Source: Leifsonia sp. fls2-241-R2A-40a (GTDB taxonomy: Bacteria > Actinomycetota > Actinomycetes > Actinomycetales > Microbacteriaceae). Taken from it: a stretch of 64,000 nt of DNA. Where the stretch lies: assembly GCF_030209575.1 (NCBI RefSeq), contig NZ_JARVRS010000001.1:3224001-3288000 (forward strand), read 5' to 3'. The position numbers and the translations under genes were made by a program. Numbering within the stretch: the first letter of the stretch is position 1; the number at the start of each line of letters is the position of its first letter. The notes under the pieces were generated by a model that did no database searches, was not told the DNA's origin, and saw only the letters and a program-made list of their open reading frames with translations. Positions 27,737 to 37,059 of this stretch are shown piece after piece.

Positions 27737-29604
27737 GCCGCTGCCCCCGGCAGGAAGGCGGTGACCACGAACTCGCCGTCGTGCGGCCCCGCAGTAAGCG
27801 AACCGCCGGCGAGGGATGCGCGCTCGCGCATCCCGGGCAGACCGTGTCCGATGCGGGGCAGCGCGCCGGTGGCGCTCGGTTCGAGGGTGGTGTCTCTCAT
27901 GGTGTTCCTCACGGTGATGACGAGTCCGGGGCCGCGGTCGGCGGGCGCCTCGGCGAGCACGACGCTGGCCGGGCTGCCGGTGTCGCCGTGCCGCAGCGCG
28001 TTGGTGAGCGCCTCCTGCACGATGCGGAAGGCGGCGAGTTGCTGTGCGGAGCCGAGGCCCGCCACGTCGCCCTGCCGCTCCAGGGTGACCGGCAGACCGG
28101 CAGAGCGGATGTGCTCCACGGTCAGGTCGAGGTCGGCGAGCGACGGCTGCGGGCCGTCGTGCTCCCCCGGCGAACGGCTTGCGTCGGCGGGATGCGACTG
28201 CCGCAGCTCCGCGAGCAGCACGCGCACGTCGCCGAGCGCGGAGCGGGCGGTGGATGCGATGGTCGCGAGCGCCTCATCCACCGCGTCGGGGTCGGAGTGG
28301 CGCGCATAGCGGGCGCCGTCGGCCTGCGCGATGACGACGGCGAGCGAGTGCGCCACCACGTCGTGCATGTCGCGCGCGATGCGGGTGCGCTCCTGCTCGA
28401 CTACGACATCCTCGACCGCGCGATTCCGATCGAGTTCGGCTTCCGCCCGGGCACGCCGCGCAACGCGCGCGTTGCGCCAGGTGCGCACGAGCAGGCCGAG
28501 CACCCAGGACAGCCCCAGGACGGTGACGCTCACCACGAAGAGGAACGCGAACTGCAGCGCCACGTTCGCGATGGCGCTGGAGAGCAGGTCGTAGTACCCC
28601 TGCGCCACGGCGGAGGTGACCGTCAGGTAGAGCGCCGCGACGAGGGCGCCGATGCCCGCAGAGATCAGTCCGGCGCCGCGCACGATCCGGTCGCCGTAGG
28701 CGCCCGTGGCGTAGAGCACGATCAGGACCGCCACATCGCTGACCAGGATGCTGTGCCCGGTCGTCATCTGCAGCACGGCGGCCAGCCAGGCGATCGAGAG
28801 GGCGACCGCGGGCGAGATCCGCCGGAGCGCGACGGCGACGGCGAACGCGATCATCACCAGGAACGACGACCGGTCGGCGGTTCCGCCGCTCAGCAGGCAC
28901 AAGGCCGCGAAGGCGACCGCTCCGACGATGTCGGCGGTCAGCTGCGTGCGCGTGAGCCGGCGCACCAGCTCCGGTCGCGACGGGTCGTCCTCGGCGGCCT
29001 CGATGCCGCCGTTCGAGGCGAGCCACACCAGCACCGACGGGCCGCGCGCACCGCCGGTGGCGACCTGGGCCGCGCGCTGCCGCGCCACGAGGAACCCCAG
29101 GAGCCAACCAGCGACGAAGATCACCGCCAGCAGCAGGCTCATGAGCAGGAAGCCGACGCCCTGACTGGTGTAGTAGCCCCCGATCACCGGTCCGAACTGC
29201 GGGAACTTGAGGTCGCCGCGGACCGTGAACAGGTACGCGACCGCCGGCGCGAGCAGGATGGCCGACGAGAAGTCGACCCACCGCAGCACGCGCCCGCCGT
29301 GTGCCGCGACGCCGACCAGCGTCGTGACGACCGCGATGGCCGCGATCACCCGGAAGGCGCCGGGCAGGGACGCCTGCTCGGTCAGTTCGAGCAGCACCGC
29401 GACCCAGACCAGGCCGAGCGCCACCGCGGGCAGGATGCGCGACAGTGCCACAGCGGCGCAGTAGAACACGAGGGCCAGCGCGCCGCTCATGTCGTACGGC
29501 AGGCCGGTCACGAACCACGCCGCGAAGAGCACGACCGCAAGCGCGGGCTCCAGCACCCAGCGGTGCGGTGCCAGCGCGCTCAGCAGTCGGCGGCGGTCGG
29601 GCAT
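27733..29604 (-). CDS. Sensor histidine kinase with duplicated membrane domain
   Basis: 623 aa. The HisKA_3 phosphoacceptor is in RTRIARDMHDVVAHSLAVV (His at about residue 414); a C-terminal HATPase has FRIVQEALTNALRHG and GHGLPGMRERASLAGG. The N-terminal ~380 residues are mostly membrane helices in two homologous copies: ILPAVALGLVWVAVLLELT (57-75) corresponds to ISPAVALSIAWLAAVLQMT (263-281). Most NarL-type kinases carry one such module. TACGGT sits 6 nt before the ATG. Confidence 0.93.
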   Translation of the reverse strand: MPDRRRLLSALAPHRWVLEPALAVVLFAAWFVTGLPYDMSGALALVFYCAAVALSRILPAVALGLVWVAVLLELTEQASLPGAFRVIAAIAVVTTLVGVAAHGGRVLRWVDFSSAILLAPAVAYLFTVRGDLKFPQFGPVIGGYYTSQGVGFLLMSLLLAVIFVAGWLLGFLVARQRAAQVATGGARGPSVLVWLASNGGIEAAEDDPSRPELVRRLTRTQLTADIVGAVAFAALCLLSGGTADRSSFLVMIAFAVAVALRRISPAVALSIAWLAAVLQMTTGHSILVSDVAVLIVLYATGAYGDRIVRGAGLISAGIGALVAALYLTVTSAVAQGYYDLLSSAIANVALQFAFLFVVSVTVLGLSWVLGLLVRTWRNARVARRARAEAELDRNRAVEDVVVEQERTRIARDMHDVVAHSLAVVIAQADGARYARHSDPDAVDEALATIASTARSALGDVRVLLAELRQSHPADASRSPGEHDGPQPSLADLDLTVEHIRSAGLPVTLERQGDVAGLGSAQQLAAFRIVQEALTNALRHGDTGSPASVVLAEAPADRGPGLVITVRNTMRDTTLEPSATGALPRIGHGLPGMRERASLAGGSLTAGPHDGEFVVTAFLPGAAA

Positions 29605-29610
29605 GCTTCT

Positions 29611-29616
29611 ACCGTA
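29611..29616 (-). promoter_or_regulatory. Putative -10 (TACGGT) of the sensor kinase operon
   Basis: TACGGT is exactly 6 nt upstream of the ATG at 29604 and no Shine-Dalgarno is visible, consistent with a leaderless mRNA for the kinase-regulator pair. Confidence 0.4.
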
Positions 29617-29685
29617 CGGTCCGGCTCCGCGGGGACGCGCATCCGGCCGCCGGAATCATCCTCGGGATGTACGGGGCGACCCAGG

Positions 29686-29733
29686 CCGCGCAGAACCCCG
29701 ACCGCGCAGAATCCCGACCGCTCAGAACCCCAG
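29686..29733. repeat. Three tandem 16-bp repeats at the 3' end of era
   Basis: Units CCGCGCAGAACCCCGA (29686-29701), CCGCGCAGAATCCCGA (29702-29717) and CCGCTCAGAACCCCAG (29718-29733). The third unit contains the last codons and stop of era on the minus strand, so the others look like tandem copies of the gene end. Confidence 0.7.
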
Positions 29734-30615
29734 TCGCCCGAGCTGCTTGGGGTCGCGCTGCCAGTCCTTCGCCACCTTCACGCGGATGGACAGGAAGACG
29801 TGCCGCCCGATCAGCTTCTCGATCGGCACCCGCGCAGCAGCGCCGACTTCGCGGATGCGGCTCCCGCCCTTCCCGATGACGATCGCCTTCTGGCTGTCGC
29901 GCTCGACGAAGAGGTTGGCGTAGACCTCGACCAGGTCTTTGTCGTCGCGCTCGATGATGTCGTCGATGGTGACCGCGAGCGAGTGCGGCAGCTCGTCTTC
30001 GACGCCCTCCAGCACCGCCTCGCGGATGTACTCCGAGATGCGGTCCTCGAGTCCTTCGTCGGTGATCGCCTCGTCCGGGTAGAGCGGGGCGGGCGATGCC
30101 GGCAGCAGTTTCATGAGCTCGGAGGTCAGCGTCTCCAGCTGGATGTTGCTGGTGGCGGACACCGGGACGATCGCCTCCCACTCGCGCAGCGCCGAGACGG
30201 CGAGCAGTTGCTCGGCGACCTGCGCCTTGCCCGTCGCATCCACCTTGGTGACGATGGCCACCTTCTTGGCGCGCGGGTAGTCGTCCAGCTGTTCGTTGAT
30301 GAAGCGGTCGCCGGGGCCGATCTTCTCGTCAGCGGGGACGCAGAAGCCGATGACGTCCACATCGCCGAGCGTCGACTGAACCAGGGTGTTGAGGCGTTCG
30401 CCGAGCAGGGTGCGCGGGCGGTGGATGCCTGGGGTGTCGACCAGGATGAGCTGGCCGTCCTTCTGATGCACGATGCCGCGGATGGCCCGGCGGGTGGTCT
30501 GCGGCTTGGAGCTCGTGATGGCGACCTTCTCGCCGACGAGGGCGTTGGTCAGCGTCGACTTGCCCACGTTGGGGCGGCCGACGAACGAGACGAATCCGGC
30601 GTGGTACTCGGTCAC
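29722..30615 (-). CDS. era: GTPase Era
   Basis: 297 aa. G1 GRPNVGKSTL, G3 LVDTPGIH, G4 VTKVDA and the C-terminal KH RNA-binding domain (AIVIGKGGSRIREVGAAAR) are in place. It binds 16S rRNA during 30S assembly. The GTG start overlaps the stop of the CBS-domain gene (GTGA). It is the last gene of the hrcA-to-era run; tandem 16-bp repeats cover its stop codon. Confidence 0.97.
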   Translation of the reverse strand: MTEYHAGFVSFVGRPNVGKSTLTNALVGEKVAITSSKPQTTRRAIRGIVHQKDGQLILVDTPGIHRPRTLLGERLNTLVQSTLGDVDVIGFCVPADEKIGPGDRFINEQLDDYPRAKKVAIVTKVDATGKAQVAEQLLAVSALREWEAIVPVSATSNIQLETLTSELMKLLPASPAPLYPDEAITDEGLEDRISEYIREAVLEGVEDELPHSLAVTIDDIIERDDKDLVEVYANLFVERDSQKAIVIGKGGSRIREVGAAARVPIEKLIGRHVFLSIRVKVAKDWQRDPKQLGRLGF

Positions 30616-31985
30616 GATCTGGTCTCCTGGGTGGTGTGTCGGGAGTCGCCGTGTCGCGACTCGCTGTGCCGGTCATTGCGGTCGGCCCGTTCGGTCCGGT
30701 CGTGCCGGTCCGGCTCCGGTTCGGGCAGCACCGCATCCCGCTCGACCAGGACCGTGGCGACGTGCTTGTGCCGGCCCTCGATCCGGTCGACCGTGAACTT
30801 GAGCCCGTGCACGACCACCGTTGAGCCCACCTCCGGCAGCCGGCCGAGCGCCTTGGTGACGAGTCCGCCGACGCTGTCGACGTCCTCCTCCTCGATCTCG
30901 ATGTCGAAGAGTTCGGCCAGGTCGTCGATCGGCAGCCGCGTCGCGATGCGGTAGCGGCCATCCCCGAGGGCCTGGATGAGCGCGAGCTCGTGGTCGTACT
31001 CGTCCGAGATGTCGCCGACGAGCTCCTCGATCAGGTCCTCCAGCGTGACGAGCCCGGCGATGCCGCCGTACTCGTCCACGACCATGGCGAGATGGTTCGA
31101 CTCGCGCTGCATCTGGGCGAGCAGCGCGTCCGCCTTCTGCGACTCGGGCACGAACAGCGCGGGGCGCGCCAGCTCGCGGACGGTCAGCTCGTCGGCGCCG
31201 AGCGGGCGCTCGAAGCTGAGCTTGGCCGCATCCCGCAGGTAGAGGATGCCGGCCACCTCGTCCGGATCTCCTCCGTCGATCACCGGCATCCGCGAGACGC
31301 CGGTGCTGAAGAACAGGCCCATCGCCGTGCCGAGGCCGGCGGTCGAGTCCACGGTGATCATGTCGGTGCGCGGGATCATCACCTCGCGCACGACCGTCGC
31401 GTTGAACTCGAAGATCGAGTGGATGAGCTCCCGGTCGTCCTCCTCCAGCACGTCGAACTCGGTCGCCTCGTCGACGATCGAGAGCAGCTGCTCCTCGCTC
31501 GTGACCGGCGCCGACCGCGCACGCGAGGGGGTGACGCGGTTGCCGAGCGCCACCAGTCCGCCCGGGATCGGGCCGAGCACGATGCGGACGAAGTGGACGA
31601 CCGGTGCCGTGAGGCGCAGCAGCACCGTCGAGTTCGCACGACCGACGCTCCGCGGGCTCACGCCGACGAGCACGAACGAGACGGCAGTCATGATCAGGGC
31701 GGCGAGGATGAGCGAGATCCACCACTGCTCGAAGATCTGCTCGAAGGCCAGGGTGACCAGCACCGCCGCCGTGGTCTCGGCGAGGAGCCGGGTGAAGCTG
31801 ATCGCGTTGAGGTACGCGCCCGGGTCCTCGGAGATCGACCGCAGCGAGTTCTTCGCGCGCGAGGTCTCGGCGAGATCGGCGATGTCGGCGCGCGACTGCA
31901 CCGCCAGTGCCGCGTCGACGGCGGCCATCAGACCGCCGAATGCCACCAGCAGGAACGCGACGATGAAGAACAGCGCCTGCAGCAT
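30612..31985 (-). CDS. Hemolysin-family CBS domain membrane protein (CorC/HlyC, CNNM type)
   Basis: 457 aa. The N-terminal CNNM/DUF21 domain has about three to four helices (residues 1-160). Paired CBS domains follow (MIPRTDMITVDSTAG..SRMPVIDGGDPDEVAGILY; HLAMVVDEYGGIAGLVTLEDLIEELVGDI). A CorC_HlyC C-terminal domain (IDDLAELFDIEIEEEDVDSVGGLV) and a highly charged Arg/Asp/His tail end the protein. Relatives are linked to Mg/Co export or membrane integrity. It lies 8 nt after ybeY. Confidence 0.9.
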   Translation of the reverse strand: MLQALFFIVAFLLVAFGGLMAAVDAALAVQSRADIADLAETSRAKNSLRSISEDPGAYLNAISFTRLLAETTAAVLVTLAFEQIFEQWWISLILAALIMTAVSFVLVGVSPRSVGRANSTVLLRLTAPVVHFVRIVLGPIPGGLVALGNRVTPSRARSAPVTSEEQLLSIVDEATEFDVLEEDDRELIHSIFEFNATVVREVMIPRTDMITVDSTAGLGTAMGLFFSTGVSRMPVIDGGDPDEVAGILYLRDAAKLSFERPLGADELTVRELARPALFVPESQKADALLAQMQRESNHLAMVVDEYGGIAGLVTLEDLIEELVGDISDEYDHELALIQALGDGRYRIATRLPIDDLAELFDIEIEEEDVDSVGGLVTKALGRLPEVGSTVVVHGLKFTVDRIEGRHKHVATVLVERDAVLPEPEPDRHDRTERADRNDRHSESRHGDSRHTTQETRS

Positions 31986-31993
31986 CCCGCCCC

Positions 31994-32455
31994 CTACCGC
32001 TGTCGGTCGTAGCGCGCGAAGCCGACGAGGATGTCGCGCTGGATGGCGAACATCTCGCGCTCCTCGGCCGGCTCGGCGTGATCGAAGCCGAGCAGGTGCA
32101 GGATGCCGTGCGTCGTGAGCAGCAGCAGCTCGTCCATCAGCGAGTGCCCGGCCGTCTCGGCCTGGACCTGCGCGACCTGCGGGCAGAGCACCACATCGCC
32201 GAGGAGGCCGGCGGGTGAGGGCTCCTCCTCCGTGCCCGGACGGAGTTCGTCCATCGGGAAGCTGAGCACGTCGGTCGGGCCCGGCTCGTCCATCCACTGG
32301 ACGTGCAGCTGCTCCATCGCGGCCTCGTCGACGAGCACGATCGCGAGCTCGGCGTCGGGGTGCACGTGGAGGATGTCGAACGCGTAGGTGGCGAGCCGCT
32401 GAAGGGCGGACTCATCCACCTCGATGGTCGACTCGTTGTTGATCTCGATGCTCAC
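31994..32455 (-). CDS. ybeY: Endoribonuclease YbeY
   Basis: 153 aa, usual length. The zinc-binding motif HGILHLLGFDH (H-x3-H-x5-H) is intact, preceded by TDVLSFPMDE and LLGDVVLCP. It acts in 16S rRNA 3'-end maturation and ribosome quality control. It lies between phoH and the CBS-domain gene, its normal place in actinobacteria. Confidence 0.96.
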   Translation of the reverse strand: MSIEINNESTIEVDESALQRLATYAFDILHVHPDAELAIVLVDEAAMEQLHVQWMDEPGPTDVLSFPMDELRPGTEEEPSPAGLLGDVVLCPQVAQVQAETAGHSLMDELLLLTTHGILHLLGFDHAEPAEEREMFAIQRDILVGFARYDRQR

Positions 32456-32473
32456 TGCGGCCCTCTCGTCTGG

Positions 32474-33556
32474 CTACCGGCGTTTGGGGAGGTGGTCGCG
32501 CGGAGATCCGCCGCGCCGCTCGGCACGGTTCGCGAACTCGGCCGCCTGCTCGCGCTCGTAGTGGCGGGCCTGCTGGCGCGCGTCGTACTCGGTGTAGGCA
32601 TCGACGATCCGGCCGACCAGGCTGTGGCGCACGACGTCTTCGCTCGTCAGGCGCGCGAAGTGGATGTCGTCGATGTCGTTGAGCACGCGCGTGACCAGCC
32701 GCAGTCCACTCGCCGCATTGGGCAGGTCGACCTGGGTGATGTCGCCGGTGACGACCATCTTCGAGTTGAACCCGAGACGCGTGAGGAACATCTTCATCTG
32801 CTCGGGCGTCGTGTTCTGCGCCTCGTCGAGCACGATGAACGAGTCGTTCAGCGTCCGGCCGCGCATGTACGCGAGCGGGGCGACCTCGATCGTGCCGGCG
32901 GCGAGCAGCTTCGGGACGAGGTCGGGATCCATCATCTCGTTGAGCGCGTCGTACAGCGGCCGGAGGTAGGGGTCGATCTTGTCGGTCAGAGTGCCGGGCA
33001 GGTAACCCAGTCGCTCGCCCGCCTCCACGGCGGGACGCGTCAGGATGATGCGGGTGACCTCCTTGCGCTGGAGCGCCTGCACGGCCTTGGCCATGGCGAG
33101 GTAGGTCTTCCCGGTTCCGGCGGGGCCGATGCCGAACACGATGGTGTTGTGGTCGATCGCGTCGACGTACTGGCTCTGCCCCAGAGTCTTGGGTCGGATG
33201 CTCTTGCCGCGCGCGGTCAGGATCGCCTGGCCGAGCACGTCGGACGGGCTGAGGTTGAGGTCGGTGCCGAGCATCTTGGCCGAGCTCGTGACCTCGGCGG
33301 GCGACAGCTCCTGGCCGTTGCGGACCATCTGCAGCAGCTCTTCGACGAGCCGGCGCGCTGCGTCGACCTGCGTCGCATCACCGCTGAGGGTGATCTCGTT
33401 GCCACGGACGTGCACGTTGACCAGGGGGTACTGACGCTCCAGCGTCGTCAGCAGGCGATCCTGCGGCCCGAGCAGCCGGACCATCTGAACCCCGTCGACA
33501 CTCAGACGTGCCTCCGCGCCCTCGCCGGGCGTTGCGGTCGAATCGCTAGAGGGCAA
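32474..33556 (-). CDS. phoH: PhoH-like ATPase
   Basis: 360 aa. An N-terminal KH-like segment is followed by the P-loop ATPase: Walker A GIGPAGTGKTYLAMAKAV, RPAVEAGERLGYLPG, Walker B SFIVLDEAQNTTPEQMK and VTGDITQVDLP. The role is probably RNA-related. The TTG start at 33556 overlaps the end of the HIT gene and has GGAAGGAAG just upstream. The C-terminus is Arg-rich. Confidence 0.94.
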   Translation of the reverse strand: MPSSDSTATPGEGAEARLSVDGVQMVRLLGPQDRLLTTLERQYPLVNVHVRGNEITLSGDATQVDAARRLVEELLQMVRNGQELSPAEVTSSAKMLGTDLNLSPSDVLGQAILTARGKSIRPKTLGQSQYVDAIDHNTIVFGIGPAGTGKTYLAMAKAVQALQRKEVTRIILTRPAVEAGERLGYLPGTLTDKIDPYLRPLYDALNEMMDPDLVPKLLAAGTIEVAPLAYMRGRTLNDSFIVLDEAQNTTPEQMKMFLTRLGFNSKMVVTGDITQVDLPNAASGLRLVTRVLNDIDDIHFARLTSEDVVRHSLVGRIVDAYTEYDARQQARHYEREQAAEFANRAERRGGSPRDHLPKRR

Positions 33557-33914
33557 GGCTTCCTTCCTCGAGGCCGCGGCCCTCGCCGGCGGCGCTCAGT
33601 ACGTGTGCGTGGACGTGGAACACGGTCTGACCCGCGCCCTCGCCCGTGTTGAAGACCAGGCGGAAGTCGCCGTCTCCGTGCTCGTCGGCGAGCCGCTTGG
33701 CGGTCGCGACGAGTTCTGCGAGCAATTCGGGGTCGCCTGCGGCGAGCTCCGCGACGTCGCGGTACTCCTCCGTCTTGGGCACGACGAGGAGGTGCAGCGG
33801 AGCTTTCGGCGCGATGTCGCGGAACGCGATGAGGCGCTCCGAGTCGTAGACGACGTCGGCCGGGATCTCTCCCGCGATGATGCGCGAGAAGATCGAACGC
33901 TCCGTTTCTGCCAT
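33546..33914 (-). CDS. HIT family nucleotide-binding protein
   Basis: 122 aa histidine-triad hydrolase/transferase of the Hint group; the triad is HVHAHVL near residue 99. SIFSRIIAGEIPADVVYDSE is the usual N-terminus. The substrate is likely a purine nucleoside phosphoramidate or similar. TAGGAT lies 6 nt before the ATG, so a promoter may start a HIT-phoH-ybeY-corC-era transcript here. Confidence 0.94.
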   Translation of the reverse strand: MAETERSIFSRIIAGEIPADVVYDSERLIAFRDIAPKAPLHLLVVPKTEEYRDVAELAAGDPELLAELVATAKRLADEHGDGDFRLVFNTGEGAGQTVFHVHAHVLSAAGEGRGLEEGSLAL

Positions 33915-33920
33915 GCCTCT

Positions 33921-33926
33921 ATCCTA
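33921..33926 (-). promoter_or_regulatory. Putative -10 (TAGGAT) of the HIT gene
   Basis: TAGGAT ends 6 nt upstream of the ATG at 33914. The GAGG within the 6-nt spacer is too close to be a normal Shine-Dalgarno. Confidence 0.45.
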
Positions 33927-33967
33927 TTCGCGCGCGCCGACAACGGCGGGGGTGTCCGCCCAGGGCG

Positions 33968-34696
33968 TCACCAGCGCCCGAGCGCGGCATTGAGCACGGC
34001 GAGGGCGGCGGGGCCGGCTGTGGAGGTGCGCAGCACCGTCGAGCCGAGCCGGACGAGCTCCGCGCCCGCCTCGCGGAACAGCGCGAGCTCCTGCGGCGCG
34101 ATCCCGCCCTCCGGGCCCACCACGAGCACGAGGTCGCGGCCGTCCGGGACCACCGCGGTGAGCGGAGCCGACGCATCCGGTTCGAGTACCAGGACGCGCG
34201 CGCCCGCTGTCAGAGCAGCCACCTGCTTCGTCGTCGCGAGCGCGCCCACCTCTGGCGTCCACGCCCGGATGGACTGCTTCGCCGCCTCCCGAACGATCGT
34301 CGCCCAGCGCTCACGGCCCTTCGCGACCTTCGCCCCCTCCCAGCGGGAGACCGAGCGGGATGCCGCCCACGGGACCACCGCATCCACTCCGAGCTCGGTC
34401 GCCGCCTGGATCGCGAGCTCGTCGCGGTCGCCCTTCGCCAGCGCCTGCACGAGCGTGACCGCGGGAGACGGCCGCTCGACGCGCGACACCGACTCGACGT
34501 CGATCGTCAGCTCGGCGTTCGTCGAGACCAGCACCTCGCCGGAGGCGACCAGCCCGCGCCCGTTGCCGATCAGCACCGACTCGCCCGTCCGGGTGCGGTT
34601 CACCGTCGCGGCGTGCTTCGCCTCGGCACCGGTCAGCGACAGCCGGGCGCCCACCTCGACGTCGTCGAGGTCCTCGCGCAGGTAGAGGGACGCCAC
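33968..34696 (-). CDS. rsmE: 16S rRNA (uracil-1498-N3)-methyltransferase
   Basis: 242 aa SPOUT methyltransferase. The N-terminal PUA-like part has GAEAKHAATVNRTRTGE. The SAM-binding trefoil knot shows LVVGPEGGIAPQELALFREAGAELVRLGSTVLRTSTAGPAAL. It methylates U1498 in the decoding region. The GTG start is 5 nt after the dnaJ stop, typical of the dnaJ-rsmE pair. Confidence 0.95.
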   Translation of the reverse strand: MASLYLREDLDDVEVGARLSLTGAEAKHAATVNRTRTGESVLIGNGRGLVASGEVLVSTNAELTIDVESVSRVERPSPAVTLVQALAKGDRDELAIQAATELGVDAVVPWAASRSVSRWEGAKVAKGRERWATIVREAAKQSIRAWTPEVGALATTKQVAALTAGARVLVLEPDASAPLTAVVPDGRDLVLVVGPEGGIAPQELALFREAGAELVRLGSTVLRTSTAGPAALAVLNAALGRW

Positions 34697-34701
34697 AGCT
34701 G

Positions 34702-35817
34702 CTACAGGTTGAGGAACCGGTCGCGGAGCTTGGCGAACAGGCCCTGCTGGAAGTGCGCCAGCGACGGCTCGGCCGCCTTGTGGGTGGCCGCGAACTTCTT
34801 GATCAGGTCCTTCTCCTTGTGGTCCAGCTTGGTCGGAGTGACCACCTGGATGCCGACCCGCAGGTCTCCGCGCCCGGCGCCGCGCAGGTGCGTGATGCCG
34901 CGATCCTTCACGGTGATGATGTCGGCCGACTGCGTGCCCGGCTTGAGCTCGAGCCGGATGTCGCCGTCGAGCGCCTTGACCGTGGCCGTCGTGCCGAGGA
35001 TCGCATCCGTCATCGACAGCTCGAGGGTGCACAGCAGGTCGTCGCCGTCGCGGCTGAACACCTCGTGGTGCTTGACCTTGATCTCGAGGTAGAGGTCGCC
35101 GTTCGGGCCGCCGGCGGGGCCGGCCTCGCCGCTGCCCGGCATCTGGAGGCGGAGCCCGGTGTCCACGCCCGCGGGGATGTCGACCGGGACGCTACGGCGG
35201 GCGCGGACCCGCCCCTGGCCCTGGCAGGTCACGCACGGCGTCGCGATGACGGTGCCGTAGCCGCGGCAGGTGCCGCAGGGGCTCGAGGTCATCACGTTGC
35301 CGAGCAGGGAGCGCACGGAGCGCTGGATGCTACCGGTGCCGTGGCAGATGTCGCACGTCACGGGCTGGGTGCCCGGCTGGCAGCACGAGCCGTTGCAGGT
35401 CTCGCAGACGACCGCCGTGTCGACCTCCAGGTCGCGGTGGGTGCCGAAGATGACCTCGTCGAGGTCGACCTCGACGCGGAGGAGCGCATCCTGACCCCGC
35501 TCACGCCGCGACCGGGGACCGCGCGTCGAGCCGCCCCCGCCACCGAAGAACGTCTCGAAGATGTCGCTGAAGCCGGCGAAGTCGGCACTGCCCCCACCGC
35601 CGCCGAATCCGCCGGAACCGCCCAGGTCGTACTGCTGCCTCTGCTGCGGGTCGCTCAGCACGTCGTAGGCGTGCGTGACCAGCTTGAACCGCTCCTGCGC
35701 CTCCGAACTGGGGTTCACGTCCGGGTGCAGCTCGCGCGCGAGCCGGCGGTACGCCTTCTTGATCTCGTCAGGGCTGGCGTCGCGTTCGACACCGAGGACT
35801 TCGTAGTGGTCGGCCAC
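34702..35817 (-). CDS. dnaJ: Chaperone protein DnaJ
   Basis: 371 aa type I DnaJ. The J domain contains the HPD motif in [12 protein letters not shown] Gly-rich linker follows at about residues 70-110. Four CxxCxGxG-type zinc repeats are present ([32 protein letters not shown]); the first is degenerate, with Ser-Cys in place of the usual Gly. This is the HrcA-linked second DnaJ of actinobacteria. The GTG at 35817 follows GAAGGA. It lies 61 nt after hrcA. Confidence 0.95.
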   Translation of the reverse strand: MADHYEVLGVERDASPDEIKKAYRRLARELHPDVNPSSEAQERFKLVTHAYDVLSDPQQRQQYDLGGSGGFGGGGGSADFAGFSDIFETFFGGGGGSTRGPRSRRERGQDALLRVEVDLDEVIFGTHRDLEVDTAVVCETCNGSCCQPGTQPVTCDICHGTGSIQRSVRSLLGNVMTSSPCGTCRGYGTVIATPCVTCQGQGRVRARRSVPVDIPAGVDTGLRLQMPGSGEAGPAGGPNGDLYLEIKVKHHEVFSRDGDDLLCTLELSMTDAILGTTATVKALDGDIRLELKPGTQSADIITVKDRGITHLRGAGRGDLRVGIQVVTPTKLDHKEKDLIKKFAATHKAAEPSLAHFQQGLFAKLRDRFLNL

Positions 35818-35878
35818 GTGGGCTGTTCCTTCTTCTTTCGATCGCGTGATGCGTGTTGTGGTCTCGGAAGCCGGCGGC

Positions 35879-36901
35879 CTACTGGTCGCCGAGCAGCCGG
35901 GAGAGGTACCGGGCGACCGCGCGAACGGCCGCCATGTTGCCGGAGTAGTCCATGCGGAGCGGACCGAGCAGGCCCACGCGGGCCACATCCGATCCCGCCG
36001 CACTGTAACCGCTGGAGACGACGGATGCTTCCGTCAGCCCGAAGACGGCGTTCTCGCGGCCGATGCTGACGGCGACGCCGTGCTGATCGGTCGCCATCTC
36101 GTCGAACAGGCGGAGCAGAACCACCTGCTCCTCGATCGCCTCCAGCACGGGCGTGATGCTGCCCGGGAAGTCGAGCTCGGTGCGGACCAGGTTGGCGGCG
36201 CCGGCCATGACCAGCTTCTCCTGCCGGTTTGCGGCGATCTGGTCGAGCAGCGCGCTCGCGACCGGCTCGACCATCGCCCGGGTGCGCTCGGTCAGCGCCT
36301 GCGGGAGTTCGCGCAGCCGGGCGGTCGCTTCCGCGAGGGTCAGGCCGGCGGCGGCGCCGTTGATCGCGCCGCGGATCTCGGCCACGGCCTCGTCGTCCAG
36401 CTCGGTGGTCAGCTCGATGACACGCTGCTCCACCGCACCGGAGTCGGTGATGAGGACGCTGAGCAGCCGGCGCGGCGCGAGGGCGACGAGTTCGATGTGC
36501 CGGATGCGCGAACGCGCCACCGACGGATACTGCACCAGGGCGACCTGGTTGGTCAGCTGCGAGAGCAGGCGCACCGTGCGGGAGAGCACGTCGTCGAAGT
36601 CGACGGACTGCCCGAGGAAGGTCTCGATCGCCGTGCGCTGCGCGGGTGTGAGCGGGCGCACGTCGGCCAGGTGGTCGACGAACAGCCGATAGCCCTTGTC
36701 GGTCGGCACACGGCCGGACGAGGTGTGCGGAGCCGCGATCAGCTCCTCTTCTTCGAGCAGCGCCATGTCGTTGCGGATGGTCGCCGCCGACACCCCGAAG
36801 GAGTGCCGTTCGACGATGCTCTTGGAGCCGACGGGCTCCCGCGACGCCACGTAGTCCTGGACGATGACGCGCAACACTTCCAGACTGCGTTCCGAGACCA
36901 T
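35879..36901 (-). CDS. hrcA: Heat-inducible transcription repressor HrcA
   Basis: 340 aa. The N-terminal winged helix ([43 protein letters not shown]) binds CIRCE; the GAF-like and C-terminal domains are complete. It represses chaperone genes and, given the CIRCE element just upstream, itself and dnaJ. The ATG at 36901 has GGGAGGGCGGAG close by; the longer open frame is unsupported. Confidence 0.96.
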   Translation of the reverse strand: MVSERSLEVLRVIVQDYVASREPVGSKSIVERHSFGVSAATIRNDMALLEEEELIAAPHTSSGRVPTDKGYRLFVDHLADVRPLTPAQRTAIETFLGQSVDFDDVLSRTVRLLSQLTNQVALVQYPSVARSRIRHIELVALAPRRLLSVLITDSGAVEQRVIELTTELDDEAVAEIRGAINGAAAGLTLAEATARLRELPQALTERTRAMVEPVASALLDQIAANRQEKLVMAGAANLVRTELDFPGSITPVLEAIEEQVVLLRLFDEMATDQHGVAVSIGRENAVFGLTEASVVSSGYSAAGSDVARVGLLGPLRMDYSGNMAAVRAVARYLSRLLGDQ

Positions 36902-36921
36902 CTCCGCCCTCCCATCGACGA

Positions 36922-36948
36922 TTAGCACTCGCGTTCTCTGAGTGCCAA
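36922..36948. promoter_or_regulatory. CIRCE operator (HrcA binding site)
   Basis: TTAGCACTC (36922-36930), 9-nt spacer, GAGTGCCAA (36940-36948). This matches the CIRCE consensus TTAGCACTC-N9-GAGTGCTAA with one change. It lies 20 nt upstream of hrcA, implying autoregulation of hrcA-dnaJ. Confidence 0.95.
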
Positions 36949-37059
36949 TCCTACCGCCACGAAACACCCCCAGGATGATTGCTGCCTGTGACACGGCCGC
37001 AGTACCGTATGGGCACCGGTTCGACGTGGCTCGTAACCGATCACGAAAGGGTTCCGCAG

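Noticed and set aside
27781-30954. 1057-codon open frame on the plus strand
   Set aside because: It is antisense to the sensor kinase, era and the CBS-domain gene, has biased Arg/His/Asp/Gln composition and no domain; a GC-skew shadow.
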